Below, piece after piece: positions 27,672 to 36,586 of a stretch of DNA of 64,000 bases; within the stretch, counting starts at the first letter, position 1, and each line of letters starts with the position of its first letter. Source of the DNA: Chitinophaga sp. CF418 (GTDB lineage Bacteria; Bacteroidota; Bacteroidia; Chitinophagales; Chitinophagaceae); contig NZ_FRCN01000003.1 of the NCBI RefSeq assembly GCF_900142925.1, forward strand, positions 89,300-153,299. The letters are read 5' to 3'. Below the pieces are notes generated by a model that was not told where the DNA came from, ran no database searches, and worked only from the letters and a program-made list of their open reading frames with translations. Position numbers and translations under genes: made by a program.

Positions 27672-28058
27672 ATGAAGAAAGATAAAATCATCTACTGGAT
27701 CGCGACAGGCATTATAGCTGCCGTCATGTTGTGGAGTGCCATCAACTTCTCATTCAATGAAGAAATGAAGGGAGCATTTGCCCACCTGGGACTGCCAGGC
27801 TGGTTCAGGATAGAACTGACGGTAGCCAAGTTGCTCGGGGTATTGGCCCTGGTAATCCCCATGATACCACACAGAATAAAGGAATTTGCCTATTTCGGCT
27901 TTGCTATCACGCTTATCTCAGCAACCATAGCTCACCTATCCAGCGGAGACAGCGTCCTGCTTGAAATAGGTCATACGTTCTTCTTTGTCAGCCTGGTCGT
28001 TTCTTACCTTTATTATTACAAGATAAATGGCCTCAAGCTATCAAAACCATCACATTAA
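27672..28058 (+). CDS. DoxX-like membrane protein
   Basis: Of 128 residues, four TM helices. The pattern HLGLPGWFRIELTVAKLLGVLALVIP is the conserved middle of DoxX-like/SURF4-like small proteins, with Phe-Arg at the helix start. Start ATG 27672; an upstream open frame to 27576 lies inside the previous gene. Proteins of this group are linked to redox stress or carotenoid/quinone context, without an established reaction. Confidence 0.8.
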   Translation: MKKDKIIYWIATGIIAAVMLWSAINFSFNEEMKGAFAHLGLPGWFRIELTVAKLLGVLALVIPMIPHRIKEFAYFGFAITLISATIAHLSSGDSVLLEIGHTFFFVSLVVSYLYYYKINGLKLSKPSH

Positions 28059-28149
28059 TACACTGGTTCTCAAAACATTTCCGTCCCGGATCATATTCCA
28101 TACGGAATGGAAGATCACCCTTGCCTGTCATCAGCTTTAGGAACAGTTT

Positions 28150-28190
28150 CTTTAGATAGATAGATATTTTATATTTTTATCTATCTAAAG
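28150..28190. promoter_or_regulatory. 13-bp inverted repeat before the SDR gene
   Basis: Perfect inverted repeat CTTTAGATAGATA / TATCTATCTAAAG with a 15-bp A/T spacer, ending 10 bp before the ATG of the SDR gene. It could be a repressor operator overlapping the transcript start or a hairpin in the 5' leader that hides the ribosome site. The A/T-only spacer contains TATATTTT, a possible -7 box. Confidence 0.6.
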
Positions 28191-28200
28191 ATCCCTTCCT

Positions 28201-29658
28201 ATGAAGAATGATTTCACAAAAGAAGAGTGGGAAACGTGTATCAAGGTATTGCAGGTGCTATCCCGGGATCCTGATAAATCACTGGACACCCAGAGCCTGA
28301 AAGGGCTGGTCACCAAACTCTATAAACGGGCAAAAAAAGATAACAAACAGCAGGCTGCTGAAGCATTACATAATAAGCCTGTCGTATCTACACAGCTGCT
28401 GTCTCTCCAGAAGGTACAGAAGTTGTCCCGGCGGCAAAGCTTACTGAAACAGTACGATAAAAAAGTAGTACTGGCACAGACTGCCATGTATCGCAAATAC
28501 GAGCTGCCTGATACGGAAGATGTATTGGACGCAAATGAGTCGCTGGAACTTGCCAGGTATCAACGATGTTATATCTGCAAAACATCCTACAAGCAGGTAC
28601 ATTTCTTTTATCACATGCTTTGCCCATCCTGTGCTGCCGTCAATTATACCCGCAGGCATCAGCAGGCCAACCTGGAAGGCAGGATAGCGCTGATCACCGG
28701 CGGAAGGATAAAAATAGGCTACCTTACTGCCCTGCGTATGTTGCGTGATGGCGCCAAAGTATGGGTCACTACCCGCTTTGCAAAAGACTGTGCCATACGC
28801 TTCAGTCAGGAGGCAGATTTTTCCGCATGGAGTCACCGGCTGAAAATTGTAGCGCTGGATTTACGCAACCTGACACAGTTAAACAGTTTTATTCAATACC
28901 TGCAAACGCAGGAAAAACACCTGGACATCCTCATTAACAACGCAGCTCAAACTATCAAGCGACCGGTAGCCTTTTACCGGCACCTGTTTGAATTTGAAGA
29001 AAGCGATACGGATAATCTGCCGGAAGCTGTCAGACAATGTCTCGCCTTCTCAACACCTTTCCAGTTCCTGACCGGCAGTCATGAACAACAGCTGCTGCCA
29101 CATGAAACAGCCACTGCTTTTCCGGAAAACCGCTATGATAAGGATCAGCAGCAAGTGGATCTCAGGACAAGCAATAGCTGGACGATGCGACTGGAGGACG
29201 TACCTCCAGGTGAGATGCTTGAAACCCAGTTAGTGAACGTCACTGCGCCCTTCATGCTGAATAGTCAGCTGAAAGAGATGATGAAACGCTCTCCCTTTGA
29301 GAGACGATTCATCGTCAATGTTTCTGCCATGGAAGGACAATTCAATCGCACTTCCAAAACACCTTTCCACCCGCATACCAATATGGCCAAAGCTGCCCTG
29401 AATATGATGACCAGAACATCTGCACAGGAATATGCACAGGACCAGATATTCATGAACAGCGTAGATACCGGTTGGATCACCCAGGAGAATCCTTATCCTA
29501 AAAAAGAACGGCTATATGAAGAAGAGGGTTTTGTACCGCCGCTGGATGAAATAGACGGTATGGCAAGGATCTATGACCCGATAGTGAAAGGGGTAACGTC
29601 ACCTGAACTCCCATTGTTTGGGCATTTTCTCAAAGACTATCAGCCACATGCGTGGTAA
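28201..29658 (+). CDS. Atypical SDR with N-terminal zinc-ribbon-like domain
   Basis: Of 485 residues. Residues 1-115 are helical and charged, 123-144 hold CYIC and CPSC (Cys-x2-Cys, 14 residues, Cys-x2-Cys, a likely zinc knuckle), and about 158-450 are a Rossmann short-chain dehydrogenase. The nucleotide loop is TGGRIKIG (166-173) and NNAA (246-249) is intact, but the catalytic YxxxK reads TNMAK (393-397): Lys is present, the Tyr is replaced by Thr. A long insert (about 262-335) separates the NNAA strand from the rest. It probably binds NAD(P) yet is not a normal oxidoreductase. A 43-bp gap leads to the LRR gene; both share the inverted-repeat leader. Confidence 0.8.
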   Translation: MKNDFTKEEWETCIKVLQVLSRDPDKSLDTQSLKGLVTKLYKRAKKDNKQQAAEALHNKPVVSTQLLSLQKVQKLSRRQSLLKQYDKKVVLAQTAMYRKYELPDTEDVLDANESLELARYQRCYICKTSYKQVHFFYHMLCPSCAAVNYTRRHQQANLEGRIALITGGRIKIGYLTALRMLRDGAKVWVTTRFAKDCAIRFSQEADFSAWSHRLKIVALDLRNLTQLNSFIQYLQTQEKHLDILINNAAQTIKRPVAFYRHLFEFEESDTDNLPEAVRQCLAFSTPFQFLTGSHEQQLLPHETATAFPENRYDKDQQQVDLRTSNSWTMRLEDVPPGEMLETQLVNVTAPFMLNSQLKEMMKRSPFERRFIVNVSAMEGQFNRTSKTPFHPHTNMAKAALNMMTRTSAQEYAQDQIFMNSVDTGWITQENPYPKKERLYEEEGFVPPLDEIDGMARIYDPIVKGVTSPELPLFGHFLKDYQPHAW

Positions 29659-29701
29659 GGAACACTAATCTCTATCTTACAAAAACAATAAACTTTTTTA
29701 T

Positions 29702-30811
29702 ATGCAAACAGCTCAGGTAATATGTCCGGTTGATAACATAGTAACTACCTTCCCCTTTTCCAGGCAGGAGCTTCAGCCGGTGATTGACTTTCTGTCAGGC
29801 AATGAACCACTGCCGGCTACCGATAAAGCATTCCCCGTTGGAACCGTTACGGCAGACGGCCGCCTGGATATGTGTAAACAGAAACTGGGGGTAGAAGGTA
29901 TTGAGCTGGTAACAGCTGCATTAAAGCACAATACAGTCATAAAACATATCCTGTTAGGTACAAACGCATTCGGAAATCCCGGCGCCATAGCAGTAGCGGA
30001 TCTGCTGAAGACAAACAACACGATTGAAACCGTTTACCTGGGTTGCAATTACATTGAACATACAGGTTGTAAGGCCATCTGTGAAGCATTGGAAGAGAAC
30101 GAAAGTGTAAAAAGCATCTGGTTCAAACGGAACCCTATTGGCAGAGAAAGTATAGCATCACTTATACAACTGTTGTCAAAGAATAAACATATCCGCACGC
30201 TTGATCTTGTCAACACCTGTGTGGGTGAGGAATTACATACGTTATTACAATATCTCGCAGAGAACAACACCATAGAAAGGTTCTATCTCAGCGGTAACTA
30301 CCTGACTGCCGGCACCATGAAGCACGTAAATGAGATGCTGCTCCGCAACAGCTACATGAAGTCCCTCTACCTGAGTGTGAACAACATTGGCGATGACGGT
30401 ATGGCGGCACTGGCACCAGCCTTAGGCACCAATACCACGCTGCAGGACCTGAGTCTGGCCAGCTGCGATATCGCCGATAAAGGCATGCAGCTGCTGTTCA
30501 CCGCACTAAAAACAAATAAAAGCATCAAAAGTCTCGATCTTGGTTACGCAGCCTCTACAAAGGCATTAGGGGCAAAGGCCAATCAGTTGTCTCCGGCATC
30601 CGCACAACTGCTGACTGAATATTTTATGGAACAGGCGCAGATAGAAAATCTTAACCTCACCAGGATTAATCTTCCGGAGGAAAATAAAGTGATACTGAAA
30701 AAGGAAATGGATAGAAGGGGGATGAATACCATCACCATGGATGGTTTTTCAGGAAAGTCTGCTTACCACATCCACCCTGATAGCAAAGCTATAAAAAGCG
30801 TTTATAGATAA
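29702..30811 (+). CDS. Leucine-rich-repeat (ribonuclease-inhibitor-type) protein
   Basis: Of 369 residues. At least seven 28-residue repeats of the eukaryote-like RNI type between about 75 and 290, for example SLYLSVNNIGDDGMAALAPAL and DLSLASCDIADKGMQLLFTAL, giving an alternating helix/strand horseshoe for protein binding. The N-terminal 60 residues and the basic C-terminus are not recognised. No signal peptide, so cytoplasmic. Placed right behind the SDR gene and probably its partner; RNI-type repeats in bacteria often sit in interaction or surveillance proteins, but no function is established here. Confidence 0.8.
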   Translation: MQTAQVICPVDNIVTTFPFSRQELQPVIDFLSGNEPLPATDKAFPVGTVTADGRLDMCKQKLGVEGIELVTAALKHNTVIKHILLGTNAFGNPGAIAVADLLKTNNTIETVYLGCNYIEHTGCKAICEALEENESVKSIWFKRNPIGRESIASLIQLLSKNKHIRTLDLVNTCVGEELHTLLQYLAENNTIERFYLSGNYLTAGTMKHVNEMLLRNSYMKSLYLSVNNIGDDGMAALAPALGTNTTLQDLSLASCDIADKGMQLLFTALKTNKSIKSLDLGYAASTKALGAKANQLSPASAQLLTEYFMEQAQIENLNLTRINLPEENKVILKKEMDRRGMNTITMDGFSGKSAYHIHPDSKAIKSVYR

Positions 30812-30815
30812 GTTG

Positions 30816-30888
30816 AGGAGGAGCGGGACTCGAACCGACGACATTTTCAGTTTTGCAAACTGATATTTTTCCAGTTAAATTATCCTCC
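30816..30888 (-). tRNA. tRNA-Cys (GCA)-like, irregular
   Basis: A 73-nt cloverleaf on the minus strand: acceptor GGAGGA pairs with TCCTCC, anticodon stem TCAGT/ACTGA with loop TTGCAAA (anticodon at 30854-30856), T loop TTCGAGT. Irregular points are a weak D stem made only of A-T pairs, a seven-nucleotide variable loop and a C-C mismatch in the T stem. It may be a degraded or specialised tRNA rather than the housekeeping one. Confidence 0.65.
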
Positions 30889-30898
30889 ATAAGTGTAA

Positions 30899-30970
30899 TG
30901 GCGAGGATAAGACTCGAACTTAGACCTCCTACTTGACGGGCAGGCATTCTTCCAGTTAAACTACACCGCC
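30899..30970 (-). tRNA. tRNA-Asp (GTC)-like, irregular
   Basis: A 72-nt cloverleaf on the minus strand, 10 bp from the Cys-like gene. Acceptor GGCGGTG against CCTCGCC with one mismatch and a G-T pair, anticodon stem CCTGC/GTAGG, loop CCGTCAA (anticodon at 30935-30937), T loop TTCGAGT, discriminator A. Position 33 is C instead of the nearly universal U. The D arm (GTTTAACTGGAA) resembles that of the neighbouring tRNA, so the two may be relatives from a mobile source. Confidence 0.6.
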
Positions 30971-31275
30971 ATTACGGGAGCAAATATATAATAATTTAAG
31001 TATTAAAATAATCTCTATCAATTACTAAGCTGCTAATAGCTCGCCATCCGGCATCCTGTTGATGAACGCTATAATAAATATATAGTCTTGCCTGCGTGGA
31101 AGGAGCAGGATCATTAAAAGTCAACAGACAACTGGTATTATTCAATACCAGGCCCATAAATTTTAACAGCCTCTATTTGCAAACCTTGTCCGGTTATACC
31201 GGCTCACATAGTTCTGCCAACCGATATTTTGCACATGGGCTGCATATGAAAAACCAAATGAGCTTGTATAATACT
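30971..31275. other. Intergenic region, nothing recognised
   Basis: 305 A/T-rich bp between the tRNA-like genes and the GIY-YIG gene. No convincing open frame, hairpin or repeat seen. Confidence 0.5.
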
Positions 31276-31713
31276 CTAAATAGATTTATTCCACTTTGGG
31301 AATACCCCGAAGATATCCTGGTGTTGCCTTAATAAGTTCCGCTTTAAAACATCCGGGCAGTCTGTATATCCGGTATCGTGGGTTACGTACCAGTATATAT
31401 TTAATGCTTCAATATTTTCTCTGGCCATCTGTTTTTTCCAGGCAATATGTGCCGGCGTTTTACCAAACTGTTGGCCATTGATGATTTCATCTTTTAAGCC
31501 ACCTAATCCTTCCTTTCTAATTGAGAGAGAACCATCTTTTTCAATTTTTCCGGAATGTCCGATGTAGATCAGCTCAACTCTCCCCTTTTTTAATGCATAG
31601 ATGACATATACTCCACTCCTATCAGCAGGTGCATTGCACACTGTCTGGAGATCTTGTTCTGGAGTGAGGAAGAAATGGTCCTGTGCTTTGTATTTATCTA
31701 ATATGTCAAACAT
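31276..31713 (-). CDS. Stand-alone GIY-YIG-domain protein
   Basis: Of 145 residues. The two motifs are GVYVIY (34-39) and LIYIGHSGKI (from 49), with the conserved Arg/Glu segment MARENIEALNIYWYV later. The fold is that of small nicking/cleaving nucleases, but no other domain is present, so DNA target and role are unknown. It may be a repair or restriction-like nuclease; catalytic activity is not assured. Divergent from the endonuclease V fusion, 80 bp apart, suggesting a shared control region and possibly a common job in DNA processing. Confidence 0.7.
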   Translation of the reverse strand: MFDILDKYKAQDHFFLTPEQDLQTVCNAPADRSGVYVIYALKKGRVELIYIGHSGKIEKDGSLSIRKEGLGGLKDEIINGQQFGKTPAHIAWKKQMARENIEALNIYWYVTHDTGYTDCPDVLKRNLLRQHQDIFGVFPKWNKSI

Positions 31714-31793
31714 GGTGTAAAGATATATTATCTTGCCTAACTGAATTCCATCAAAAAAAATGTAGTTTGTGCACTTAGGCGAAAATTGAGACT

Positions 31794-32978
31794 ATGGAAT
31801 GGAAAATTACAGGTATAGATCAATATAAAAACGAAGTTCCATCTATCAGGAATACTTTATCAATTGACATAACTCCTGAAGATGAAAATCTGCTTTACTT
31901 TTTATTAGGAATAGAAGTCAGGGATTTTCCTGAATTCCTAAACGCAATTATCCTTAAAGAGTTTTATGGCGTTATGGGGGGCAGTATACGTTTTTTCGGA
32001 GATCTTGACGGAGAAGATTTTTTCAATAAAGAGGATTTTCAGAGAGATGAAGTTTCTGCTTATCATGAGTTTGCTGCTATTTTTGGCACCCCTCCTGTAA
32101 ATAGAAGTATTATCAAATTGGATGAATTCTATAGCCTTGTTTATGACTACTGCTCAAAAACTGTCGAATATCATGCTGATAACACGTTTGTTTCCGATGA
32201 ATGGCGTCATGAAATGAAAATACAATTAGAGCGACTAAAGCAGGAGATTGGGAAAGATCACAACAACCTGCCTTTAACCGGATCGGAGGCTAAAGCTATT
32301 TACTGGCAACTTAATTTAAGTACAATATATACCGATGAACTGCCTCCGGTTATAAATATTATTGCCGGTGTTGATGTGGAATACGATAAGGATAGCGATA
32401 CTATTGCCGGAACAATTATCCTGCTTGATTATAATACACTGGAGACAATTGAAGTAGCTACCCATTGTATGAAGGCTCCTTTGCCCTATATTCCCGGTTT
32501 ACCTTCCTTTACAGAAATACCTGTTTTACAGGAAGCCTGGAAGAAACTAACTGTTTTACCGGATCTGATTATTTGTAACGATCATGGATTCAGTCATCCC
32601 CTCTATTTTGGCCTTGCCTTCCACTTAGGGGTGGTATTGGACCGGCCGACATTAGATTGTAGTAGTATGCCTCTTTCAGGGCATTTTGAACCTCCTGCAA
32701 ATGAAAGAGGTGAAGTATCATCTTTAATGAATGCAAATGATGATGACAGGCATATTGGAAATGTACTCAGAACGCAGACAGGAGCAGCCCCCGTTTTTGT
32801 ATCATCAGGGCATAAGATATCTTTAGCGACTGCAACAGCTATCGTACTAAAAATGACTGCCGAATCCAGATCACCTAAACCAACTGAAGTAGCAACGCTT
32901 CATAATAGAGCAGCTTTGAAGAATTGGTATGATGGTAGCAATGCAAGGTCTACGAATAATGATTTTCGCATTAAGTAA
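31794..32978 (+). CDS. Endonuclease V with a new N-terminal domain
   Basis: Of 394 residues. The C-terminal part (about 165-385) is endonuclease V, which nicks DNA or RNA near deoxyinosine/inosine: IAGVDVEYD with Asp194, PYIPGLPSFTE with Glu241, CNDHGFSHP with Asp263, and FVSSGHKISL. These three acidic residues are the metal ligands, so activity is plausible. Divergent points are DRPTLDCSS, where most members have GVAK, and FVSSGH for YVSPGH. Residues 1-155 form an added acidic domain of no recognised family, rich in Phe/Asp (RFFGDLDGEDFF). Usual length of the enzyme is about 220 residues, so this is nearly twice as long. Confidence 0.85.
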   Translation: MEWKITGIDQYKNEVPSIRNTLSIDITPEDENLLYFLLGIEVRDFPEFLNAIILKEFYGVMGGSIRFFGDLDGEDFFNKEDFQRDEVSAYHEFAAIFGTPPVNRSIIKLDEFYSLVYDYCSKTVEYHADNTFVSDEWRHEMKIQLERLKQEIGKDHNNLPLTGSEAKAIYWQLNLSTIYTDELPPVINIIAGVDVEYDKDSDTIAGTIILLDYNTLETIEVATHCMKAPLPYIPGLPSFTEIPVLQEAWKKLTVLPDLIICNDHGFSHPLYFGLAFHLGVVLDRPTLDCSSMPLSGHFEPPANERGEVSSLMNANDDDRHIGNVLRTQTGAAPVFVSSGHKISLATATAIVLKMTAESRSPKPTEVATLHNRAALKNWYDGSNARSTNNDFRIK

Positions 32979-33123
32979 TTGACTGTCAATATATCAGGCC
33001 ACATGTCTATATTGGCCATAGTTAATTGACCTACAATTAGTTATGTGGATTTTTATTAATGGTGACCTCATATCTCAATAATCAGGAAGCAGGGACTGTC
33101 CTTAAAAAATATCGCCCTGCTAT

Positions 33124-33310
33124 ATGAAGAAACAAGCTCAACACCTAAAGAAGTTGATCACAGAGCGGATGGCGGCGTGTAAGCTTTCATTACACGAAGC
33201 AAAGACTAAAATAGTTTACTGTAAAGATGAAGATAGAAGATAGAACATTGAGACATGAGGAAGAGAAATTTGATTTCCTTGGTTTCACCTGGGCTATATA
33301 TATTTTTTAT
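33124..33310 (+). pseudogene. Group II intron reverse transcriptase remnant
   Basis: A 39-codon frame (33124-33243) reads like the RT thumb/domain-X junction of group II intron maturases: LSLHEAKTKIVYCKDEDRR, then TAG. Further on, in another frame, EEKFDFLGFTW matches the FDFLGYTF motif that follows in intact proteins. So the coding sequence is truncated on both sides, frameshifted and stopped. No intron RNA domain V was recognised nearby. The remaining 388-bp region between 32979 and 33366 holds nothing else of note. Confidence 0.75.
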
Positions 33311-33366
33311 TGAGAACGCTCCTTGTTTATGCTGACGGAGCCTTAACTAGAAAGCTGCTAGTCTTT

Positions 33367-34179
33367 TTAGGGAAGTATTATCCTAATTTGTATGTAAATG
33401 CCCATTTTATCATTTAAAAATACCAAGTTCATAACATCATAATTACGAACTATTCCATTATTGTCAATAAGCACTATTTCAGATATCTTAAACGGTTCAA
33501 AATTAAACAATGCATCGATGATCAGCCTTAGTTTCCGGTTCCTGAAAGTATCGTCCGTAAAGAAAAATTTATTAAAATAGCTATCCCACCATTGACTGAT
33601 ATCCCCTATTTCCTGCAGACTGGTGTGATGTTCTCCATAGGCGTTCCCTACTTTATGGGATGTGAAATTTCCAAATGAATGGATCTGCACCTCATTTGTG
33701 CAATGCTTATAACCATGATCAATAAAGGCAGTGAAATATCCTTTCAAAAAGCCTATTATTCTTGCATTATGACCAGCCATATAAACATTTGTACCAGGAA
33801 TATCCTGATAATACCGCTTTATGGCAATTGCAACATATGAGACGCTCCACAAGCAATTTTCAGTCATATCCCCAGTATAGAAATCAAGATCCTGATACTC
33901 ATGGTAGTTATTCCCTTCCTTATCAACACGAGAGCAACCATAATCTTCCGACAGGCTGACAGATAAAATCTTATCAGTATGTAATTCCGGTATCAATAAT
34001 ACATTGTGGACTGCATCCTTTACATAATAACTGTCTGAAGGATCAATTACCTCATAGTCTGTTTTCAACCACCATTGCAGATGTGAATACATCCCCCAAT
34101 CAAAGAAAAGTAAATAACTATCCTCATCCATACCTGCAACAAAATGTTCATTACCCGTTTCTTTTGATTTTACAATCAT
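33367..34179 (-). CDS. Hypothetical protein
   Basis: Of 270 residues, no signal peptide or TM segment. Aromatic-rich N-terminus (DSYLLFFDWGMYSHLQWWLK) and a centre with GHNARIIGFLKGYFTAFIDHGYK. Sequence character (acidic, Tyr/Trp-rich, soluble) resembles immunity or polymorphic-toxin-related proteins common in Bacteroidota, but no family was recognised. It lies next to the group II intron remnant and stands alone. Confidence 0.6.
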   Translation of the reverse strand: MIVKSKETGNEHFVAGMDEDSYLLFFDWGMYSHLQWWLKTDYEVIDPSDSYYVKDAVHNVLLIPELHTDKILSVSLSEDYGCSRVDKEGNNYHEYQDLDFYTGDMTENCLWSVSYVAIAIKRYYQDIPGTNVYMAGHNARIIGFLKGYFTAFIDHGYKHCTNEVQIHSFGNFTSHKVGNAYGEHHTSLQEIGDISQWWDSYFNKFFFTDDTFRNRKLRLIIDALFNFEPFKISEIVLIDNNGIVRNYDVMNLVFLNDKMGIYIQIRIILP

Positions 34180-34615
34180 ATTATATGCTATAAGAAAACA
34201 AATGTAATTTAAACTTAATGAATTGTGTGGATCTCGGGGGTTAATTTAAGCAGATCATGCGCTTATGCATGATATATGCCTATCCCTGCAACTATGAAAG
34301 CATATTATCCCTGTTTTTGCCGTTGATAGTGATACCTGCTTTGGTATAAAGCCAGGATACTATTCACCTGTACAACCAGGAAAGCAGCTCAAAGCGAATA
34401 ACCTTTATTTATAAAGCGCAAGGCTATGTAATATACGCTGGAATTTTTGCAGGTTTTACTCATTCACTAAGAACCGTGTTAGGGCCATTCGCAGTTGGCA
34501 GAATCGAAGTCTTGTTGCTTGCCTCGAACTGTCAATGCTACTAGCTTGCCCGTTGCTGGAGATGGAAAAGATCTATTACCTTGGGCGCTTTTGCTGCTTC
34601 ACTGATACCCTTGCA
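34180..34615. other. Intergenic region, nothing recognised
   Basis: 436 bp between the unknown protein gene and the WG/Sel1 gene, both on the minus strand. A plus-strand open stretch (about 34395-34550) has some protein-like character but no start codon or known motif. No strong hairpin was seen. Confidence 0.4.
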
Positions 34616-36586
34616 TTACATTAATAATTCACCAGGGATTTCAAGACCTGCTTTTTCTGCCGCCGCAATATGTGCCTTTGCCTGATCCTTATCGATAAAG
34701 CCCTCTTCAAACAGGTATATTCGTGCCAGTTCAATATGTCCCCTATCATAACCACCGTCTATCGCTGTTTTAAAGTATCCTATTGCCGCTTTTAAGTCTT
34801 TTGCTGTACCTAATCCCCTCTGGTGAAAAATTCCCTGATTAAACGCGCCAATTTCAGATTCATCTTTCCGGTAATACCGGAGAGCGATTTCAAAATCCCC
34901 GTTTTCTTCATACAGGTATCCCAGGCAACCGTAATCCGGTTCTCCAAGTTCCTCTGCCTGATGATAGTGGTACAGTGCCTGCTCAGGATCTGTATCAATA
35001 AGCAGAAATCCCAAGTTATTATGTGCCGCTGCCAGACCATCCTCAGCTGCTTGTTGCAACAGGTTAATGGCTTTTTCTATATCAGGGATAGTCCCTATGC
35101 CATTCTGGTAACACAGGCTCAATCCATTGAGCGCATTTGTATTGCGGGCAGCAGCTCCCTTCTCATACCAGTAAAATGCGTTGTCATTATCTACATATCC
35201 ATTTATCATGTAATAAATATGCGCGAGGTTGTTCATCGCATAACCATATCCTTTTTCAGCAGCAAGTGTGTAGTGATAAACTGCTGACTGATAATCCTGT
35301 CTGTTATAAGCATCTACGCCAATATTATACAATTCTTCAACCGGCGTGTAGACATCTGTAACAGTTTCCTCATCGGGTGTCTTTGCATATGCCAGTAGCC
35401 TGTCACGCACTACCTCGTCATAATAAAAACTGTAGCCATCGCTTTCGGCATCCTGTTGTACCAGATCTTTATTTGCTCTCGATATCCCATATTTATCTAT
35501 AAGGTAAACTCCCTCCCCCTTGATTGCCCAGGCAAAGCCCTGATGAGGGGCTTTACGTACTATTAGGTCGAACTGCTCACCATCTTCAGTAAGACTGTAA
35601 AAACCATCTTTCAGTAGCATGAATACATCGTCATGCAACAGTTCTATTTTTTCATATTTAAAATCGACCATCACTTTTCCATCTTCCGCCAGTATACCCC
35701 AGCGTCCATTCTTTTGTGCAATGTAATGACCATTGTACCCGACTTTGTTGAGGTTTTCATATGTTGGTTCAACGACAACTTTTCCCGAAGGATCGATTAG
35801 TCCCAAAAGACCATTGCGCTGAACAATCGCCAGATAAGAATAATCAAAATCATAAGCCTCATCCCATTCCGGAAGAACTATAATCTCACCTGATCTGTGC
35901 ACATAGCCATATTTCTGAGCCTTCATTACCACGGCAATATCCTGGTCACTGAATTCATAAAAGTCATCAAATTGAGGATTCAGCAATATTTCTCCTTCAG
36001 AACTTTTTAATCCCCATAATCCATTCTCATAGTAAATTTCTTCTTTTCCCGATTCTTCATTGATGTGTCCCCATCCATAATAATAGTCCACGTAGTTCAG
36101 CAGTTCGGCAAATGAATAAAAAGCCATGCTTACATGTTTGAGCTTGTTGTAAGACAACAGAGAAATGTTGTTATTGTCCATGGCACTGGTGATCATGGCA
36201 TTGTTATACGCAATATCTGCCAGCCAGATAGCCGCCTGTTCGTCATGCGGTGTATCATCCATATTGAATACGTCACGGGCATTCATGCTAAAATAAGCAT
36301 GTTCCAGACCGTCCAGGTATTTAAATAGCTTATTTTTGCATGCTGTAAAAATGCTTTTATTGTTAATAAGAGACTTTGTAGCATCCAGAAAGTTGTAAAA
36401 CCTTTTCAGGTTTTCGATACCGGATTTGGCATCATAGTATAAAATGTCATTTTCAATGAAGCCTCCACTTATTAACAAAGGTTGTAATAATAGCGGCATC
36501 TCATACCCCCATTCCATCATCATTATATCATTCCTGTCTTTTCCCGAAGGGGAGATGGTGTTACTTAAATATACGCTGTGCGACAT
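34616..36586 (-). CDS. WG-repeat and Sel1-repeat protein
   Basis: Of 656 residues. After a helical N-terminal 180 residues come at least five WG repeats (about 190-330), for example ENGLWGLKSSEGEILLNPQFD and KNGRWGILAEDGKVMVDFKY, that build beta strands. From about 425 to 650 there are six Sel1-type TPR-like repeats, for example AAEDGLAAAHNNLGFLL and LGTAKDLKAAIGYFKTAIDGG. Combination of the two repeat types suggests a scaffold for protein contacts. No signal peptide, so cytoplasmic. Found as single gene; target unknown. Confidence 0.85.
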   Translation of the reverse strand: MSHSVYLSNTISPSGKDRNDIMMMEWGYEMPLLLQPLLISGGFIENDILYYDAKSGIENLKRFYNFLDATKSLINNKSIFTACKNKLFKYLDGLEHAYFSMNARDVFNMDDTPHDEQAAIWLADIAYNNAMITSAMDNNNISLLSYNKLKHVSMAFYSFAELLNYVDYYYGWGHINEESGKEEIYYENGLWGLKSSEGEILLNPQFDDFYEFSDQDIAVVMKAQKYGYVHRSGEIIVLPEWDEAYDFDYSYLAIVQRNGLLGLIDPSGKVVVEPTYENLNKVGYNGHYIAQKNGRWGILAEDGKVMVDFKYEKIELLHDDVFMLLKDGFYSLTEDGEQFDLIVRKAPHQGFAWAIKGEGVYLIDKYGISRANKDLVQQDAESDGYSFYYDEVVRDRLLAYAKTPDEETVTDVYTPVEELYNIGVDAYNRQDYQSAVYHYTLAAEKGYGYAMNNLAHIYYMINGYVDNDNAFYWYEKGAAARNTNALNGLSLCYQNGIGTIPDIEKAINLLQQAAEDGLAAAHNNLGFLLIDTDPEQALYHYHQAEELGEPDYGCLGYLYEENGDFEIALRYYRKDESEIGAFNQGIFHQRGLGTAKDLKAAIGYFKTAIDGGYDRGHIELARIYLFEEGFIDKDQAKAHIAAAEKAGLEIPGELLM

